64,000 nucleotides of DNA from Pedobacter sp. ISL-64 (GCF_018613605.1 NZ_JAGGPU010000020.1:201626-265625), one strand, 5' to 3'; numbered from the stretch's first letter, positions 43,483 to 52,260 are shown. The notes: generated from the letters alone by a model not told the origin. Program-made: numbers and translations.

Positions 43483-44391
43483 ATGAAAATAGTTTTTATG
43501 GGTACGCCCGATTTTGCGGTAGCCTCTTTAGATGCCTTGGTACAAGCCAATTTCGATGTAGTTGCTGTGGTTACTGCGCCAGATAAACCTGCAGGCCGTG
43601 GCCAAAAATTGAATGAAAGTGCAGTAAAAAAATATGCTGTAGAAAAAGGAATTCCTGTTTTACAACCTGAAAAGTTAAAAAATCCTGAGTTTATTGAAGA
43701 ACTAAGATCTTACCAAGCCGATTTACAAGTGGTAGTGGCCTTTAGGATGCTACCAGAAATAGTTTGGAATATGCCGGCTAAAGGAACCATCAATTTACAT
43801 GGTTCGTTATTACCGCAATACCGTGGTGCAGCCCCGATTAACCATGCCATTATAAACGGCGAGAAGGAAAGTGGCGTAACTACATTTTTCCTTAAACAGG
43901 AAATTGATACTGGTGATATCATCCTTAGCGACAGTGTGCCAATTGCCAACGACGAAACTGCGGGTGAGTTGCATGATAAACTGATGGTTGTTGGCGCAAA
44001 TCTTCTGGTAAAAACATTACTTGCTATCGAAGCCAATAAAATAACAGAGCAGCCGCAGCCACAAAATGATGATTTAAAGCATGCGCCGAAGATTTTTAAG
44101 GAAGATTGCAAAATCGACTGGAACAACCAGGTGCAAACCATCCATAATTTAATCCGCGGTTTAAGCCCTTACCCAACTGCTTTTACCTTACTTAATGAAA
44201 AAAATTTAAAAGTATTTAAGGCCGAAATAGAAGATAAAGAGCCAGGCATTGTAGCGGGAGGCTTTTTAACCGATGGTAAAACTTATTTGAAATTTGCCGC
44301 AAAAGATGGTTTTATCAAACTTTTAGATATCCAATACGAAGGAAAAAAACGAATGCTGATCGAAGATTTTTTAAGGGGAATGCGGTTGTAG
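43483..44391 (+). CDS. fmt: Methionyl-tRNA formyltransferase
   Basis: Formylates initiator Met-tRNA. The 302-aa protein has the family start MKIVFMGTPDFAVASLDAL, the folate/catalytic motif NLHGSLLPQYRGAAPINHAI with the Asn-His pair, the 10-formyl-THF loop and GVTTFFLKQEIDTGDIIL with the catalytic Asp, and the small C-terminal domain (GKTYLKFAAKDGFIKLLDIQ). Length is normal. It appears to be a single gene, followed by two repeat elements. Confidence 0.97.
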   Translation: MKIVFMGTPDFAVASLDALVQANFDVVAVVTAPDKPAGRGQKLNESAVKKYAVEKGIPVLQPEKLKNPEFIEELRSYQADLQVVVAFRMLPEIVWNMPAKGTINLHGSLLPQYRGAAPINHAIINGEKESGVTTFFLKQEIDTGDIILSDSVPIANDETAGELHDKLMVVGANLLVKTLLAIEANKITEQPQPQNDDLKHAPKIFKEDCKIDWNNQVQTIHNLIRGLSPYPTAFTLLNEKNLKVFKAEIEDKEPGIVAGGFLTDGKTYLKFAAKDGFIKLLDIQYEGKKRMLIEDFLRGMRL

Positions 44392-44405
44392 TTTATCTAT
44401 GAACA

Positions 44406-44487
44406 GTCATCACCCTGAATTTAGTTCAGGGTCTTTATAGCATAAAGATGCTGAACTAAATCCGATAACTATCGGATCAGCATGACG
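44406..44487. repeat. GTCATCACCCTGAA...CAGCATGAC palindromic repeat
   Basis: GTCATCACCCTGAATTTAG faces CTGAACTAAATCC...GATCAGCATGAC; inside is CCGATAACTATCGG. Related to 29547-29612. Located just after fmt, where it may end transcription. Confidence 0.75.
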
Positions 44488-44508
44488 ATAGTATTATATA
44501 AGCAATTC

Positions 44509-44800
44509 TTTTTGGAAAGCAATTGTAGTGGCTTTAGGCTTAATACAGCCCCGCTCCCGCTTCTGCAAATTTGCTCCCGATGTAAAATCGGGAGCATCCC
44601 GCTTTGATCGGGTTTAAGTGGCCACAAATTGCAATTATTTGGGTTTAAATTGCATAGTAGAACTGCCCTTTGTTAAATAAACCCGACCGGCAGCGTTATC
44701 CCGATTAAGAATTGTTTATCCTGTGAAGCAAATTTTATCGGGATTAAGCAAAGGCCGGGACTAACCGGAACCGATTAGCACAGGTATTGCTTTCCAAAAA
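44509..44800 (+). repeat. Large structured element, complete copy 3 (292 bp)
   Basis: Terminal 15-bp perfect inverted repeats TTTTTGGAAAGCAAT / ATTGCTTTCCAAAAA (44509-44523, 44786-44800) enclose, in order: AGCCCCG (44537) facing CGGGACT (44756), hairpin TGCTCCCGAT-gtaaa-ATCGGGAGCA, TCGGGTTTA (44609) facing TAAACCCGA (44676), and ATCCCGAT facing ATCGGGAT (44698, 44737). The same order of stems occurs at 58091 and 58565 with other stem sequences. It contains no ORF. The nearby 44801-44897 has a CGCTTCAGTCGAGATGACGA end and nothing else. Confidence 0.85.
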
Positions 44801-44897
44801 AAATAATTAATTTAGGTTAAAGATCTCTCCATTTCGCTACGCTTCAGTCGAGATGACGAACCAATGACACTAATCTCCTAATGACCAATGAACCAGA

Positions 44898-45737
44898 TTA
44901 CAAAGCATTCAATTTTTCGATCAAAAATTTCGATATCTCGTTAAAATAACGCTTCCTGCCGTAACCCATTACCCATTGAATGCCTTGCGTTGCGTTGGTA
45001 ATAAACACTTCTTCGGCTTCTTTTAATATTTCGGGATTGATCTGCGCTTCGATTAATGGCATATCGTTCATTTTGCACAATTGCATAATGGCTGTACGCA
45101 TTATACCACTTATGCAACCCTCAGACAACGAGGGTGTATAAATCTGTTTATTATATATTACAAAAACATTGGCACTGATGCTCTCGCAAAGAAAGCCATA
45201 TTGGTTCAAAATCATCGCCTCATCCAAGCGGTTCTGGCTTTTAAAAAGTCCGGCCATTACATAAAGCAGTGCATTGGCTGTTTTAAAATTCGAAAGTTTA
45301 TTAACCGGTTTGGTCATTTCGTCAAAAACATCAATGATCAAACCTTTACTGTTCAACTCATATGTGGATGCTTTTAAGGGAATACCTTCTAAAATGTAAC
45401 CTGCTTTATTAATTTCGGGTGTATAAACGCCTGCTCCTCCCCTGTATACAGAAAGGCGAAAACGGACATTGCCATTCCACTTGTTCCTTTTGGCCAGGTC
45501 GGCAGTTTTTTGGCGCAGAAAATAATCGTCCATTAAAGCATGACCGTCAATTTTAAGGGCTTTCATGCCAGCCGTTAATCTATCGGCATGTAAATCGGCA
45601 AATTGCAGCTTATTATTAATCATTCGCATGCTTTCGAACAGTCCATCGCCAAATTTGAAGCTTCTGTTCGAAGCCGTTAAAATCGGGGCATCTACCGCCT
45701 GAAATTCATCATTAAATAAAAGGTACTCCTGAAGCAT
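44898..45737 (-). CDS. Aminotransferase class IV (ADC lyase / BCAT-like)
   Basis: A 279-aa PLP enzyme of fold type IV. Motifs: SNRSFKFGDGLFESMRM at the start, YRGGAGVYTPE, KPVNKLSNFKTANALLYV with the PLP Lys in the NFK segment, DEAMILNQYGFLCESISANVFVI and SLSEGCISGIMRTAI, FITNATQGIQWV. The lack of a branched-chain aminotransferase's full length fits 4-amino-4-deoxychorismate lyase (PabC, folate synthesis) or a D-amino acid aminotransferase; the exact reaction is uncertain. It starts four bases after the stop of the RluD-type gene on the same strand, so both are one transcript. Confidence 0.85.
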   Translation of the reverse strand: MLQEYLLFNDEFQAVDAPILTASNRSFKFGDGLFESMRMINNKLQFADLHADRLTAGMKALKIDGHALMDDYFLRQKTADLAKRNKWNGNVRFRLSVYRGGAGVYTPEINKAGYILEGIPLKASTYELNSKGLIIDVFDEMTKPVNKLSNFKTANALLYVMAGLFKSQNRLDEAMILNQYGFLCESISANVFVIYNKQIYTPSLSEGCISGIMRTAIMQLCKMNDMPLIEAQINPEILKEAEEVFITNATQGIQWVMGYGRKRYFNEISKFLIEKLNAL

Positions 45738-45740
45738 ATT

Positions 45741-46769
45741 TTATGATGTAGCGATATAATTTTCCCATTTGGTTAAGCCAGCTTTAAAATCGGGTGGTAA
45801 TGGCGATTCAAAATACACATACTCTTTAGTGCTGGGATGGATAAAACCCAAACTTTGTGCGTGTAAAGCCTGACGGGGCAGCAATTCAAAACAATTATCT
45901 ACAAACTGTTTGTACTTATTAAACGTAGTCCCTTTTAAAATCTTATCGCCACCATACATTGCATCGTTAAAAAGTGGATGCCCAATATGTTGCATATGCG
46001 CCCTGATCTGGTGCGTACGACCTGTTTCTAACTCACAACTGATCAAGGTAACATAACCCAAACGTTTTAATACTTTATAGTGCGTTACAGACCATTTTCC
46101 TTTTTCTTCATCATCATAAATATCCATCACACGACGATCTTTCGCACTTCTGCCAATGTAACCGGTTATCGTTCCATCGTTTTCGATATCGCCCCAAACC
46201 AGTGCAATATATTTACGGGTAATGCTGTGGTCGAAAAACTGACGTGCAAGGTGTGTAATCGACTTTTCATTTTTACTGATCAGTAATAAACCTGAGGTAT
46301 CCTTATCAATGCGGTGCACTAGGCCTGGTCGGCCATCATTGCCAGGTAACTGAGGCAGTTGCTCAAAATGGAATGCCAAAGCATTAACCAAAGTTCCGGT
46401 ATAATTATTAAAACCGGGGTGTACAACCATTCCTGCAGCTTTATTCACCACCAAAAGATCACTATCCTCGTAAATGATATCAAGCGGTAAATCTTCGGGA
46501 TAAACTTCGGTATCGCGCGGTGGGTGAGGTAAAACAATAGATATTTCATCATAAGGTTTAACCTTATAACTCGCTTTGATCTGTTTCTGGTTAACCAATA
46601 CATTACCTGCATCAATTGCATTTTGAATACGGTTTCGGGAGGCATTTTCTACGCGCACCATCAAAAATTTATCGATACGAAGCAGCGATTGCCCCTTATC
46701 TACAATAATTTTTAAATGTTCATATAATTCCTGCTCTTCTGATTCCTGCAATTCGACCACATTTTCCAT
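45741..46769 (-). CDS. RluD-family pseudouridine synthase
   Basis: An RNA pseudouridylate synthase. From the ATG at 46767-46769 (MENVVELQE) it has an S4 RNA-binding domain (LLRIDKFLMVRVENASRNRIQ) and the catalytic domain with HRIDKDTSGLLLISKNE (catalytic Asp), VHPGFNNYTGTLVNAL and GRTHQIRAHMQHIGHPLFND. The layout matches RluD/RluC-type enzymes that modify 23S rRNA. The frame is open back to 46853, but the extra 28 residues do not look conserved. First gene of a pair with the aminotransferase. Confidence 0.93.
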   Translation of the reverse strand: MENVVELQESEEQELYEHLKIIVDKGQSLLRIDKFLMVRVENASRNRIQNAIDAGNVLVNQKQIKASYKVKPYDEISIVLPHPPRDTEVYPEDLPLDIIYEDSDLLVVNKAAGMVVHPGFNNYTGTLVNALAFHFEQLPQLPGNDGRPGLVHRIDKDTSGLLLISKNEKSITHLARQFFDHSITRKYIALVWGDIENDGTITGYIGRSAKDRRVMDIYDDEEKGKWSVTHYKVLKRLGYVTLISCELETGRTHQIRAHMQHIGHPLFNDAMYGGDKILKGTTFNKYKQFVDNCFELLPRQALHAQSLGFIHPSTKEYVYFESPLPPDFKAGLTKWENYIATS

Positions 46770-46872
46770 GGCGCAAAAATAAACTTTTAACTTCAAGAAT
46801 TTTTCAATGATTGCAGTTTTCGAAAAAACAGCCTTATCTTTACTCACAATCAAAACATTCTAAATTTTTTAT

Positions 46873-47901
46873 ATGAAAAAATGCTACTCTTTAAAGGCCA
46901 TATGTGCCTTATTTTTATTAGTGATGGCTCAAAAAGTAAGTGCCCAACAAGATGTTGGAGACTTGTTTGTGGGCGGACCAGCAGATGCAACCAAACTGGT
47001 TAATGCCTATTTTGATCCTTTGTATAAAGGTTTAGGCCTAGGTTTAACCGATGGCTGGTCGAACACCGCTCAATCGAAAGGATTTTTAAAATTTGATGTA
47101 AGGGTTTCGGCCTCTGCAGCATTTGTTCCACAATCGGCCAGAAGTTATGATGTAAATACCTTGGGTTTAAGTAATATCAAACCTGCACCTGGTGCATCAT
47201 CTATAGGCCCTACTGCATTTGGTGATGACCATGAAGGTGGTAAAATGCAAATTTATACAAGCAGTGGCGTTCCTACAGGTAAATTTTTCAACTTACCTCA
47301 GGGAGTGGGGTTTCATGTAGTGCCTTCAGCTCAGATACAGGCTACTTTGGGCTTACCCAAAAACATTGATGTTACTTTAAGGGCAATGCCTAAAATTAAA
47401 TTAGGTAACGACCTGGGAAGTTTATCAATGATCGGTTTTGGTGCCAAAGTTGAACTTTTACCCTTATTTATGGGTTCAACAACAGAAAAACTGATTCCTG
47501 TAGACATTGCCATTGCCGGTGGTTTTACGCAGTATAAATATAATTTGCCTTTGAATATCAATAATACTTCAAATTCAGATCAGCGTATTGATGCTAAATT
47601 CAATGGCGTAAATTTTGATGCCATCGTTTCCAAGAAAATTATGTTTTTCACGCCTTTTGCCAGCATCGGTTACCAAACCTCGAACACCAATTTAAAAGCG
47701 CTTGGTACTTATAAATTTGAAGATGGTGCAAGCAATGCAACTTATGTTGATCCGATTTCTGTTAAACAAACTGATATTGACGGCGTAAGAGGTAGTTTAG
47801 GCTTTCAACTGAAATTTGGTTTCTTTAAATTTTACGGCTCATATACTCAGGCAAAATACAGTATGGTTAATGCAGGTATAGGCCTTGGTATCGGCAAATA
47901 A
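46873..47901 (+). CDS. Outer-membrane beta-barrel protein, DUF6588 type
   Basis: A 342-aa protein with a signal peptide (AICALFLLVMAQKVSAQ). The mature part alternates polar and hydrophobic residues in beta-strand fashion (FLKFDVRVSASAAFV, IDVTLRAMPKIKLG, LGFQLKFGFFKFYGSYTQ) and ends GIGLGIGK, consistent with an eight- to twelve-strand barrel of the DUF6588 kind, which occurs widely in Bacteroidota. The start GDLFVGGPADATKLVNAYFDP is the family hallmark I use. Function unknown. Divergent from the RluD-type gene. Confidence 0.75.
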   Translation: MKKCYSLKAICALFLLVMAQKVSAQQDVGDLFVGGPADATKLVNAYFDPLYKGLGLGLTDGWSNTAQSKGFLKFDVRVSASAAFVPQSARSYDVNTLGLSNIKPAPGASSIGPTAFGDDHEGGKMQIYTSSGVPTGKFFNLPQGVGFHVVPSAQIQATLGLPKNIDVTLRAMPKIKLGNDLGSLSMIGFGAKVELLPLFMGSTTEKLIPVDIAIAGGFTQYKYNLPLNINNTSNSDQRIDAKFNGVNFDAIVSKKIMFFTPFASIGYQTSNTNLKALGTYKFEDGASNATYVDPISVKQTDIDGVRGSLGFQLKFGFFKFYGSYTQAKYSMVNAGIGLGIGK

Positions 47902-47936
47902 TTGATATAGTATTTAAAAGATTTATTGCCAGGTAT

Positions 47937-48032
47937 CGTCATTGCGAGAAGGCTCTTTCAGCCGACGAAGCAATCTTTATAGCAGAATCACGGGCATGAA
48001 AGATTGCTTCGTCGTTCCTCCTCGCAATGACG
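47937..48032. repeat. CGTCATTGCGAG...CTCGCAATGACG palindromic repeat
   Basis: Perfect 12-bp ends CGTCATTGCGAG / CTCGCAATGACG, with a second inner pair GACGAAGCAATCTTTAT / AAGATTGCTTCGTC. The same unit, reordered inside, is at 58383-58477. A weak CTTGTCGAAAGACG...CGTTTCGACAGGCTC unit follows at 48058-48116. No gene in the gap 47902-48166. Confidence 0.9.
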
Positions 48033-48166
48033 ATTTTTCTATTTGAGTCTATCAATAGTAGCTTGTCGAAAGACGTTTTAAGTTCATTTAATCCGTTTCG
48101 ACAGGCTCAACGTGACATATTCTAATTATATTTAATCTTATGATATAATCTTTGCTTTTCTCACAC

Positions 48167-49036
48167 GTGTTCGAAGAAATATATAGTCCAATACAAAAAA
48201 TAGCATTTTCTCCTTTAAACAACTTGTTTGTTAAAAGGGATGATCTTATCGATCCTTATATTTCTGGGAATAAATGGCGTAAGCTTAAATATATTTTAGC
48301 CAAGGCCAAAGCAGAAAACAAAACGCATCTGGTTACTTTTGGAGGTCCTTATTCCAATCACCTTGTGGCTACTGCCGCCGCAGCATCAAGATCGGGCTTA
48401 ACCGCTACAGCCTTTGTACGTGGGGAAGCAGTAAAGAATGAGCTATTATTACTTTGCCGTTTATTTGGGATGAAACTCATTTTTACCGACCGTGAAAGTT
48501 ATCGGGATAAACACCAATTGTTTGACCGATATTTTGCATCCGACACACAAGCTTATTTTATAAATGAAGGGGGTGCGTCAGTTGAAGCCACCATTGGCTG
48601 CGCAGAGGTAATTGAAGAGCTAGTGGAACCATACGACCACATTTTTTGCGCTGCCGGAACAGGAACCACAGCTGCAGGTTTGTTGATGGGAATTCAACAA
48701 CAACAATTAAATACAAAGTTACATGTCATCCCCGTGTTAAAGGGCGCTTCGTTTATCAAAGCAGAAATAGCACATTATACCCCCATCTCCAATCACCTCG
48801 AACTTCACCTCGATTATCATTTTGGAGGTTATGCGAAAACCACTCCTGAACTGATCAGCTTTATCAAAACTTTTACTGCAAAAACCGGATTGCTACTAGA
48901 CCCTGTTTATACGGCGAAAATGTTTTATGCCATTCAAGATTTAGCAAAACAAGAAATTATTGGTAAAGACGAAAAAGTATTGGCCATCCATACCGGAGGG
49001 CTTATGGGCATTTTTGGCATGAAGGATAAGTTTTAA
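48167..49036 (+). CDS. ACC deaminase / D-cysteine desulfhydrase-like PLP enzyme
   Basis: A fold type II PLP enzyme of about 290 aa. Key motifs: FVKRDDLIDPYISGNKWRKLKY with the PLP Lys in GNKWRK, VTFGGPYSNHLVATAAAA (Ser-Asn-His substrate loop), CAAGTGTTAAGLLMG for phosphate binding, and LDPVYTAKMFYAI near the end. ACC deaminase and D-Cys desulfhydrase cannot be told apart here. The frame can begin at a TTG (48152), but that overlaps the -7-like sequence TAATCTTTG (48146-48154), so I place the start at GTG 48167, giving VFEEIYSPIQKI, the family's usual opening. Confidence 0.88.
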   Translation: MFEEIYSPIQKIAFSPLNNLFVKRDDLIDPYISGNKWRKLKYILAKAKAENKTHLVTFGGPYSNHLVATAAAASRSGLTATAFVRGEAVKNELLLLCRLFGMKLIFTDRESYRDKHQLFDRYFASDTQAYFINEGGASVEATIGCAEVIEELVEPYDHIFCAAGTGTTAAGLLMGIQQQQLNTKLHVIPVLKGASFIKAEIAHYTPISNHLELHLDYHFGGYAKTTPELISFIKTFTAKTGLLLDPVYTAKMFYAIQDLAKQEIIGKDEKVLAIHTGGLMGIFGMKDKF

Positions 49037-49232
49037 TATTCCCTAAAACTTAATTAAAATATGCGGATAATCCACATGTAAAGATTCTACCCCTGCTAAA
49101 TTTTAATCTGAACTATCTTCTATTATTTCAAGTATGATGCTGATCCCGAAAATTCGAGGTAGCATGATGATTGTGCAAGATGAAACACAAATCAATTTGT
49201 CAGTGTAAATTAATAATTTGAAGAAAATTTAA

Positions 49233-49259
49233 AAGTAAACAAACGTTTACTTATTTTTG
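49233..49259 (+). promoter_or_regulatory. TetR-type operator overlapping -7 element
   Basis: AAGTAAAC (49233-49240) and GTTTACTT (49245-49252) form a perfect 8-bp palindrome with a 4-bp spacer; TATTTTTG (49252-49259) is a perfect -7 element, and the two overlap by one base. Binding by the TetR protein encoded 24 bp further would block its own promoter. The remaining gap 49037-49232 shows nothing else. Confidence 0.8.
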
Positions 49260-49282
49260 ATCTGTATTAATTAAATAAAATT

Positions 49283-49879
49283 ATGCGGCCCAAAAATTTA
49301 GCAAAAGAAGAAGCCATCCGATCAATTGCCTTACAGATTATTTCTGAAGAAGGGCTGGAAAACCTGAGTATGCAGAAACTGGCAAAAGCAGCCAATATAT
49401 CACCGCGTACCATTTATATCAAGTACGAAAATAAAGAAGATCTATTGATAAAACTTTTTATCGAAGAAGTATTGGGCAATTATGAAAAAGCTATTTTGGA
49501 AAATTTTGATCCAAAAATGGCTTTTGCTGATGGTATGAAAAGGTTATGGCTAAATACCTTTCATTACCTTAAAAATAATAAACCTGCTTTCTCTTTAATC
49601 CGATATGGAAAATCTTCTCCCCTTTTAAATAAGGCTTTTCAAGAGAAAAACATACAACAAGGTGCATTTTTCGCACCCATTCATACCTTTTTAAAAACAA
49701 ATGTTAGAGCGGGATTGATTGCAGATTTACCCCATGATGTACTCAGAGCGCTCATATTTTCGCCCATCCAAGATCTGGTAGCTGAATATTTTGACCATTT
49801 AGATCGGCCTTTACAAATTATTACCGAGGAAGTTATTTTAACCTCCTGCGAAATCGTAATTAAAGGCATTCTTAAATAA
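49283..49879 (+). CDS. TetR-family regulator
   Basis: A 198-aa repressor. The N-terminal HTH is clear: EEAIRSIALQIISEEGLENL, SMQKLAKAANISPRTIYIKY, ENKEDLLIKLFIE. The C-terminal ligand/dimer domain is of the general TetR_C type (KRLWLNTFHYLKNNKPAFS). It is followed after six bases by the Tet(X)-like monooxygenase gene, with which it forms an operon under the palindrome at 49233-49252, so it probably senses a substrate of that enzyme. Confidence 0.92.
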   Translation: MRPKNLAKEEAIRSIALQIISEEGLENLSMQKLAKAANISPRTIYIKYENKEDLLIKLFIEEVLGNYEKAILENFDPKMAFADGMKRLWLNTFHYLKNNKPAFSLIRYGKSSPLLNKAFQEKNIQQGAFFAPIHTFLKTNVRAGLIADLPHDVLRALIFSPIQDLVAEYFDHLDRPLQIITEEVILTSCEIVIKGILK

Positions 49880-49885
49880 AAAACA

Positions 49886-51034
49886 ATGAACAATATTAAA
49901 GATAAAAAAATCGCCATCATTGGTGCTGGCCCGGGAGGTTTAACCCTAGCCAGGCTTTTGCAAATGGATGGCTTCAATGTAAAAGTTTACGAACGCGACA
50001 CTGATGAAAATGCACGACCAAAAGGCGCTACATTAGATCTACATGAGGAATCTGGTTTAGCTGCCTTACATAAAGCTAAACTCATGGACGCCTTTAAGGC
50101 AAACTATCGCCCTGGTGCAGATCGTACACGTATTATTGATCAGCGCGGCAATATCGTTTTTGAAGATAGCGACATACAAAACAGAGAAGCTTTCCGGCCT
50201 GAAATAGACCGCGGTCCATTACAAAAGATCCTTTTAGATTCGCTAATAAAAGGTACTGTATTTTGGGATAGTCATTTTGAAGCACTAACACCCAGCAACG
50301 GCTCATGGTTGATCGGATTTAAAAATGGAACTTTAGCGCAGGCCGATGTTGTAATTGCAGCAGACGGGGCTAATTCAAAAATCCGTCCATACATTACACA
50401 CATTAAACCTTTCTATTCGGGGATTAGCATTGTTGAAGGCGCCATTTATTCATCGGCGACTGCTTGTCCGAAAATGCATGCGCTTTTAAACGGAGGAAAA
50501 ATATTCGCTATGGGTGATGAAAAATCACTGATCGTAAGTTCAAAAGGTGATGGCAGTTTGGTATTTTACACGGGTTGTCATACGCCAGAAAACTGGGTGA
50601 AAGCGTCGGGTATTGATTTTTCAGATAAAAATCAGGTGATCGGCTGGTTCAAAAATGAATTCTCCACATGGGACTCAATGTGGTTGGAATTATTTGAAAA
50701 TGCATCAACAGCTTTTGTTCCCCGGCCTCAATATTGTATGCCTTTAGATCAGCACTGGGAAACCTTCTCCAATTTAACCATGCTGGGAGATGCAGCCCAT
50801 TTAATGCCACCTTATGCTGGCGAGGGCGTAAATATGGCCATGCTCGATGCTTTAGAGCTAAGCCAATGCTTTAAGGACAACTGCTTTAATACACCTAAGG
50901 AAGCCATAGCAGCCTACGAAAAACAAATGCTAAAAAGAGCTTCGGAAACCGCAGATATTACGATGCAATCTACAATGGCACTTCATTCTACTGATGCAAT
51001 TAGCTATATGCTCAACATTATGGGACCTGAATAA
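49886..51034 (+). CDS. Tet(X)-like FAD monooxygenase
   Basis: A 382-aa class A flavoprotein hydroxylase. FAD motifs: IAIIGAGPGGLTLARLLQ (GxGxxG), the DG motif ADVVIAADGANSKIR and GDAAHLMPPYAGEGVNMAM (GD motif). Along its length it follows Tet(X): YERDTDENARPKGATLDLHE, RPEIDRGPLQKILLDSL, TPENWVKASGIDF, EAIAAYEKQM. The residues I align to Tet(X) tetracycline ligands Gln192, Arg213 and His234 (numbers from memory) are not conserved here, so tetracycline inactivation is unlikely; another aromatic substrate is probable. Second gene after TetR. Confidence 0.87.
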   Translation: MNNIKDKKIAIIGAGPGGLTLARLLQMDGFNVKVYERDTDENARPKGATLDLHEESGLAALHKAKLMDAFKANYRPGADRTRIIDQRGNIVFEDSDIQNREAFRPEIDRGPLQKILLDSLIKGTVFWDSHFEALTPSNGSWLIGFKNGTLAQADVVIAADGANSKIRPYITHIKPFYSGISIVEGAIYSSATACPKMHALLNGGKIFAMGDEKSLIVSSKGDGSLVFYTGCHTPENWVKASGIDFSDKNQVIGWFKNEFSTWDSMWLELFENASTAFVPRPQYCMPLDQHWETFSNLTMLGDAAHLMPPYAGEGVNMAMLDALELSQCFKDNCFNTPKEAIAAYEKQMLKRASETADITMQSTMALHSTDAISYMLNIMGPE

Positions 51035-51362
51035 AAAAAGGGCCCTCATCGCTGAGGAACCCCAATAAGATCTCTAAATCGTCCCGTTGATTTGATTCTT
51101 GTGATAAAAGTATCGCTACTTTCTTTCGAATGAAATAAAAATAGAGCAAGCCCACTAAATAATAGATAAAGATGCACTATCTATACACATTGAATAATAA
51201 ACCGTCCAAAACAACCGGCTTTTAGTTCTTTTTAAAGGTTTAATTATCCCATCTACAATTTTCCTGTGGCTTTCTTACCAGAACCGTTGGAAAACCGGTT
51301 TTCCAAGGCCATGAAATATTAGTGCAGCTCTCCTGAATTTAATTCTAGTATTATTTTATCGA

Positions 51363-51668
51363 TTAATCGTTTTCGCGCACTTTGTTCCAGATATCTCTGT
51401 AAAGTTCTTCGTGGCGTTTAAATTGCAGATGCACATAAGGGCACAATGGAATTACCTTCAGGTTATTTGTACGTACATAATTTACCATGGCATCCAGCAA
51501 TAGTTTTGCGTAACCTTTGCCTTCTTTTTCGGGATCAATTTCGGTATGATAAACCGTTAAATTTTCTCCCTGAATATCAAAAACCATTTCTCCATGTTTT
51601 TCTCCCTCATCATAAAGTTCGAATGTACTAGGTTCTTCCTTTTGGATATTTAATTTAACTTCTGCCAT
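51363..51668 (-). CDS. Small GNAT-fold acetyltransferase (YjdJ/NATD1 type)
   Basis: A 101-aa minimal GNAT of the Gcn5-related YjdJ type: YDEGEKHGEMVFDIQGENL, TVYHTEIDPEKEGKGYAKLLLDAMV with the acetyl-CoA motif (E-G-K-G-x-A), and VIPLCPYVHLQFKRHEE. The C-P-Y motif is conserved in this family; the acceptor is unknown. Single gene. The gap 51035-51362 contains a GGGCCCTCA...TGAGGAACCC hairpin right after the monooxygenase stop and nothing else. Confidence 0.88.
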   Translation of the reverse strand: MAEVKLNIQKEEPSTFELYDEGEKHGEMVFDIQGENLTVYHTEIDPEKEGKGYAKLLLDAMVNYVRTNNLKVIPLCPYVHLQFKRHEELYRDIWNKVREND

Positions 51669-51796
51669 AATACTTAACCCGATATAATTTTTAAAATTTG
51701 CTAATCAACTGATGCAACATTAAATAGCTGCCAAATCAATTAAAGGTAACCAATATCTGCTGATTTATGTATACCTATAATCATACTTTAACAGTT

Positions 51797-52162
51797 TTAT
51801 GATCCACTCTTCTTTAGCGCTTTATTCTTCTTGCCCCAAGCACTTAATTGACAAAAAATCGGAAGAAACTCCAGTGCTATCGGAGTTAGCTCATATTCTA
51901 CCCTCGGAGGAACCTCTGCATAAACAGTTCTTTTAACCAGTTCATCCTGCTCCAAAGCACGCAACTGTAAGGTTAACATCCGTTCTGATATATATGGGAA
52001 TTCTTTTTTCAGTTCACTAAACCTCAATTTTCGATCTCCAAGTTTATCCAATATTACTATTTTCCATCTCCCTCCTATTTTGTTGGCCGCATAAGTCAGA
52101 TCGCAATCCGTTATAAATTTTTCGTTGAGGGTATAAGTCGAATTTTCTTTTCGTGCCGTCAT
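51797..52162 (-). CDS. HxlR-family winged-helix regulator
   Basis: A 121-aa HxlR-type regulator: CDLTYAANKIGGRWKIVILD (the G-G-K/R-W motif), RFSELKKEFPYISERMLTLQL recognition helix region and RALEQDELVKRTVYAEVPPRVEYELT wing. These dimers respond to redox or electrophilic small molecules; here the family's N-terminal Cys is present (ITDCDLTY). It is divergent from the SDR gene at 52261, the arrangement usual for HxlR-controlled reductases. Confidence 0.92.
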   Translation of the reverse strand: MTARKENSTYTLNEKFITDCDLTYAANKIGGRWKIVILDKLGDRKLRFSELKKEFPYISERMLTLQLRALEQDELVKRTVYAEVPPRVEYELTPIALEFLPIFCQLSAWGKKNKALKKSGS

Positions 52163-52168
52163 TACTTA

Positions 52169-52196
52169 CAAATTTGTTTGTACCATACAAATGGTA
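52169..52196. promoter_or_regulatory. Candidate HxlR operator, two palindromes
   Basis: CAAATTTG (52169-52176) and TACCAT-acaa-ATGGTA (52181-52196) lie in the 98-bp divergent gap between the HxlR and SDR genes. Either may bind the HxlR dimer and control both directions. Confidence 0.6.
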
Positions 52197-52260
52197 GTGC
52201 ATGCTATAAAAATACGCGGTACAGGTTATTATTGCAAGGTCATTTTAATCACAAGAAAAT

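Noticed and set aside
44509..44800. Insertion-sequence remnant based on 15-bp terminal inverted repeats
   Set aside because: No ORF or target-site duplication, and the terminal repeats differ between members while remaining paired, which a transposase would not tolerate.
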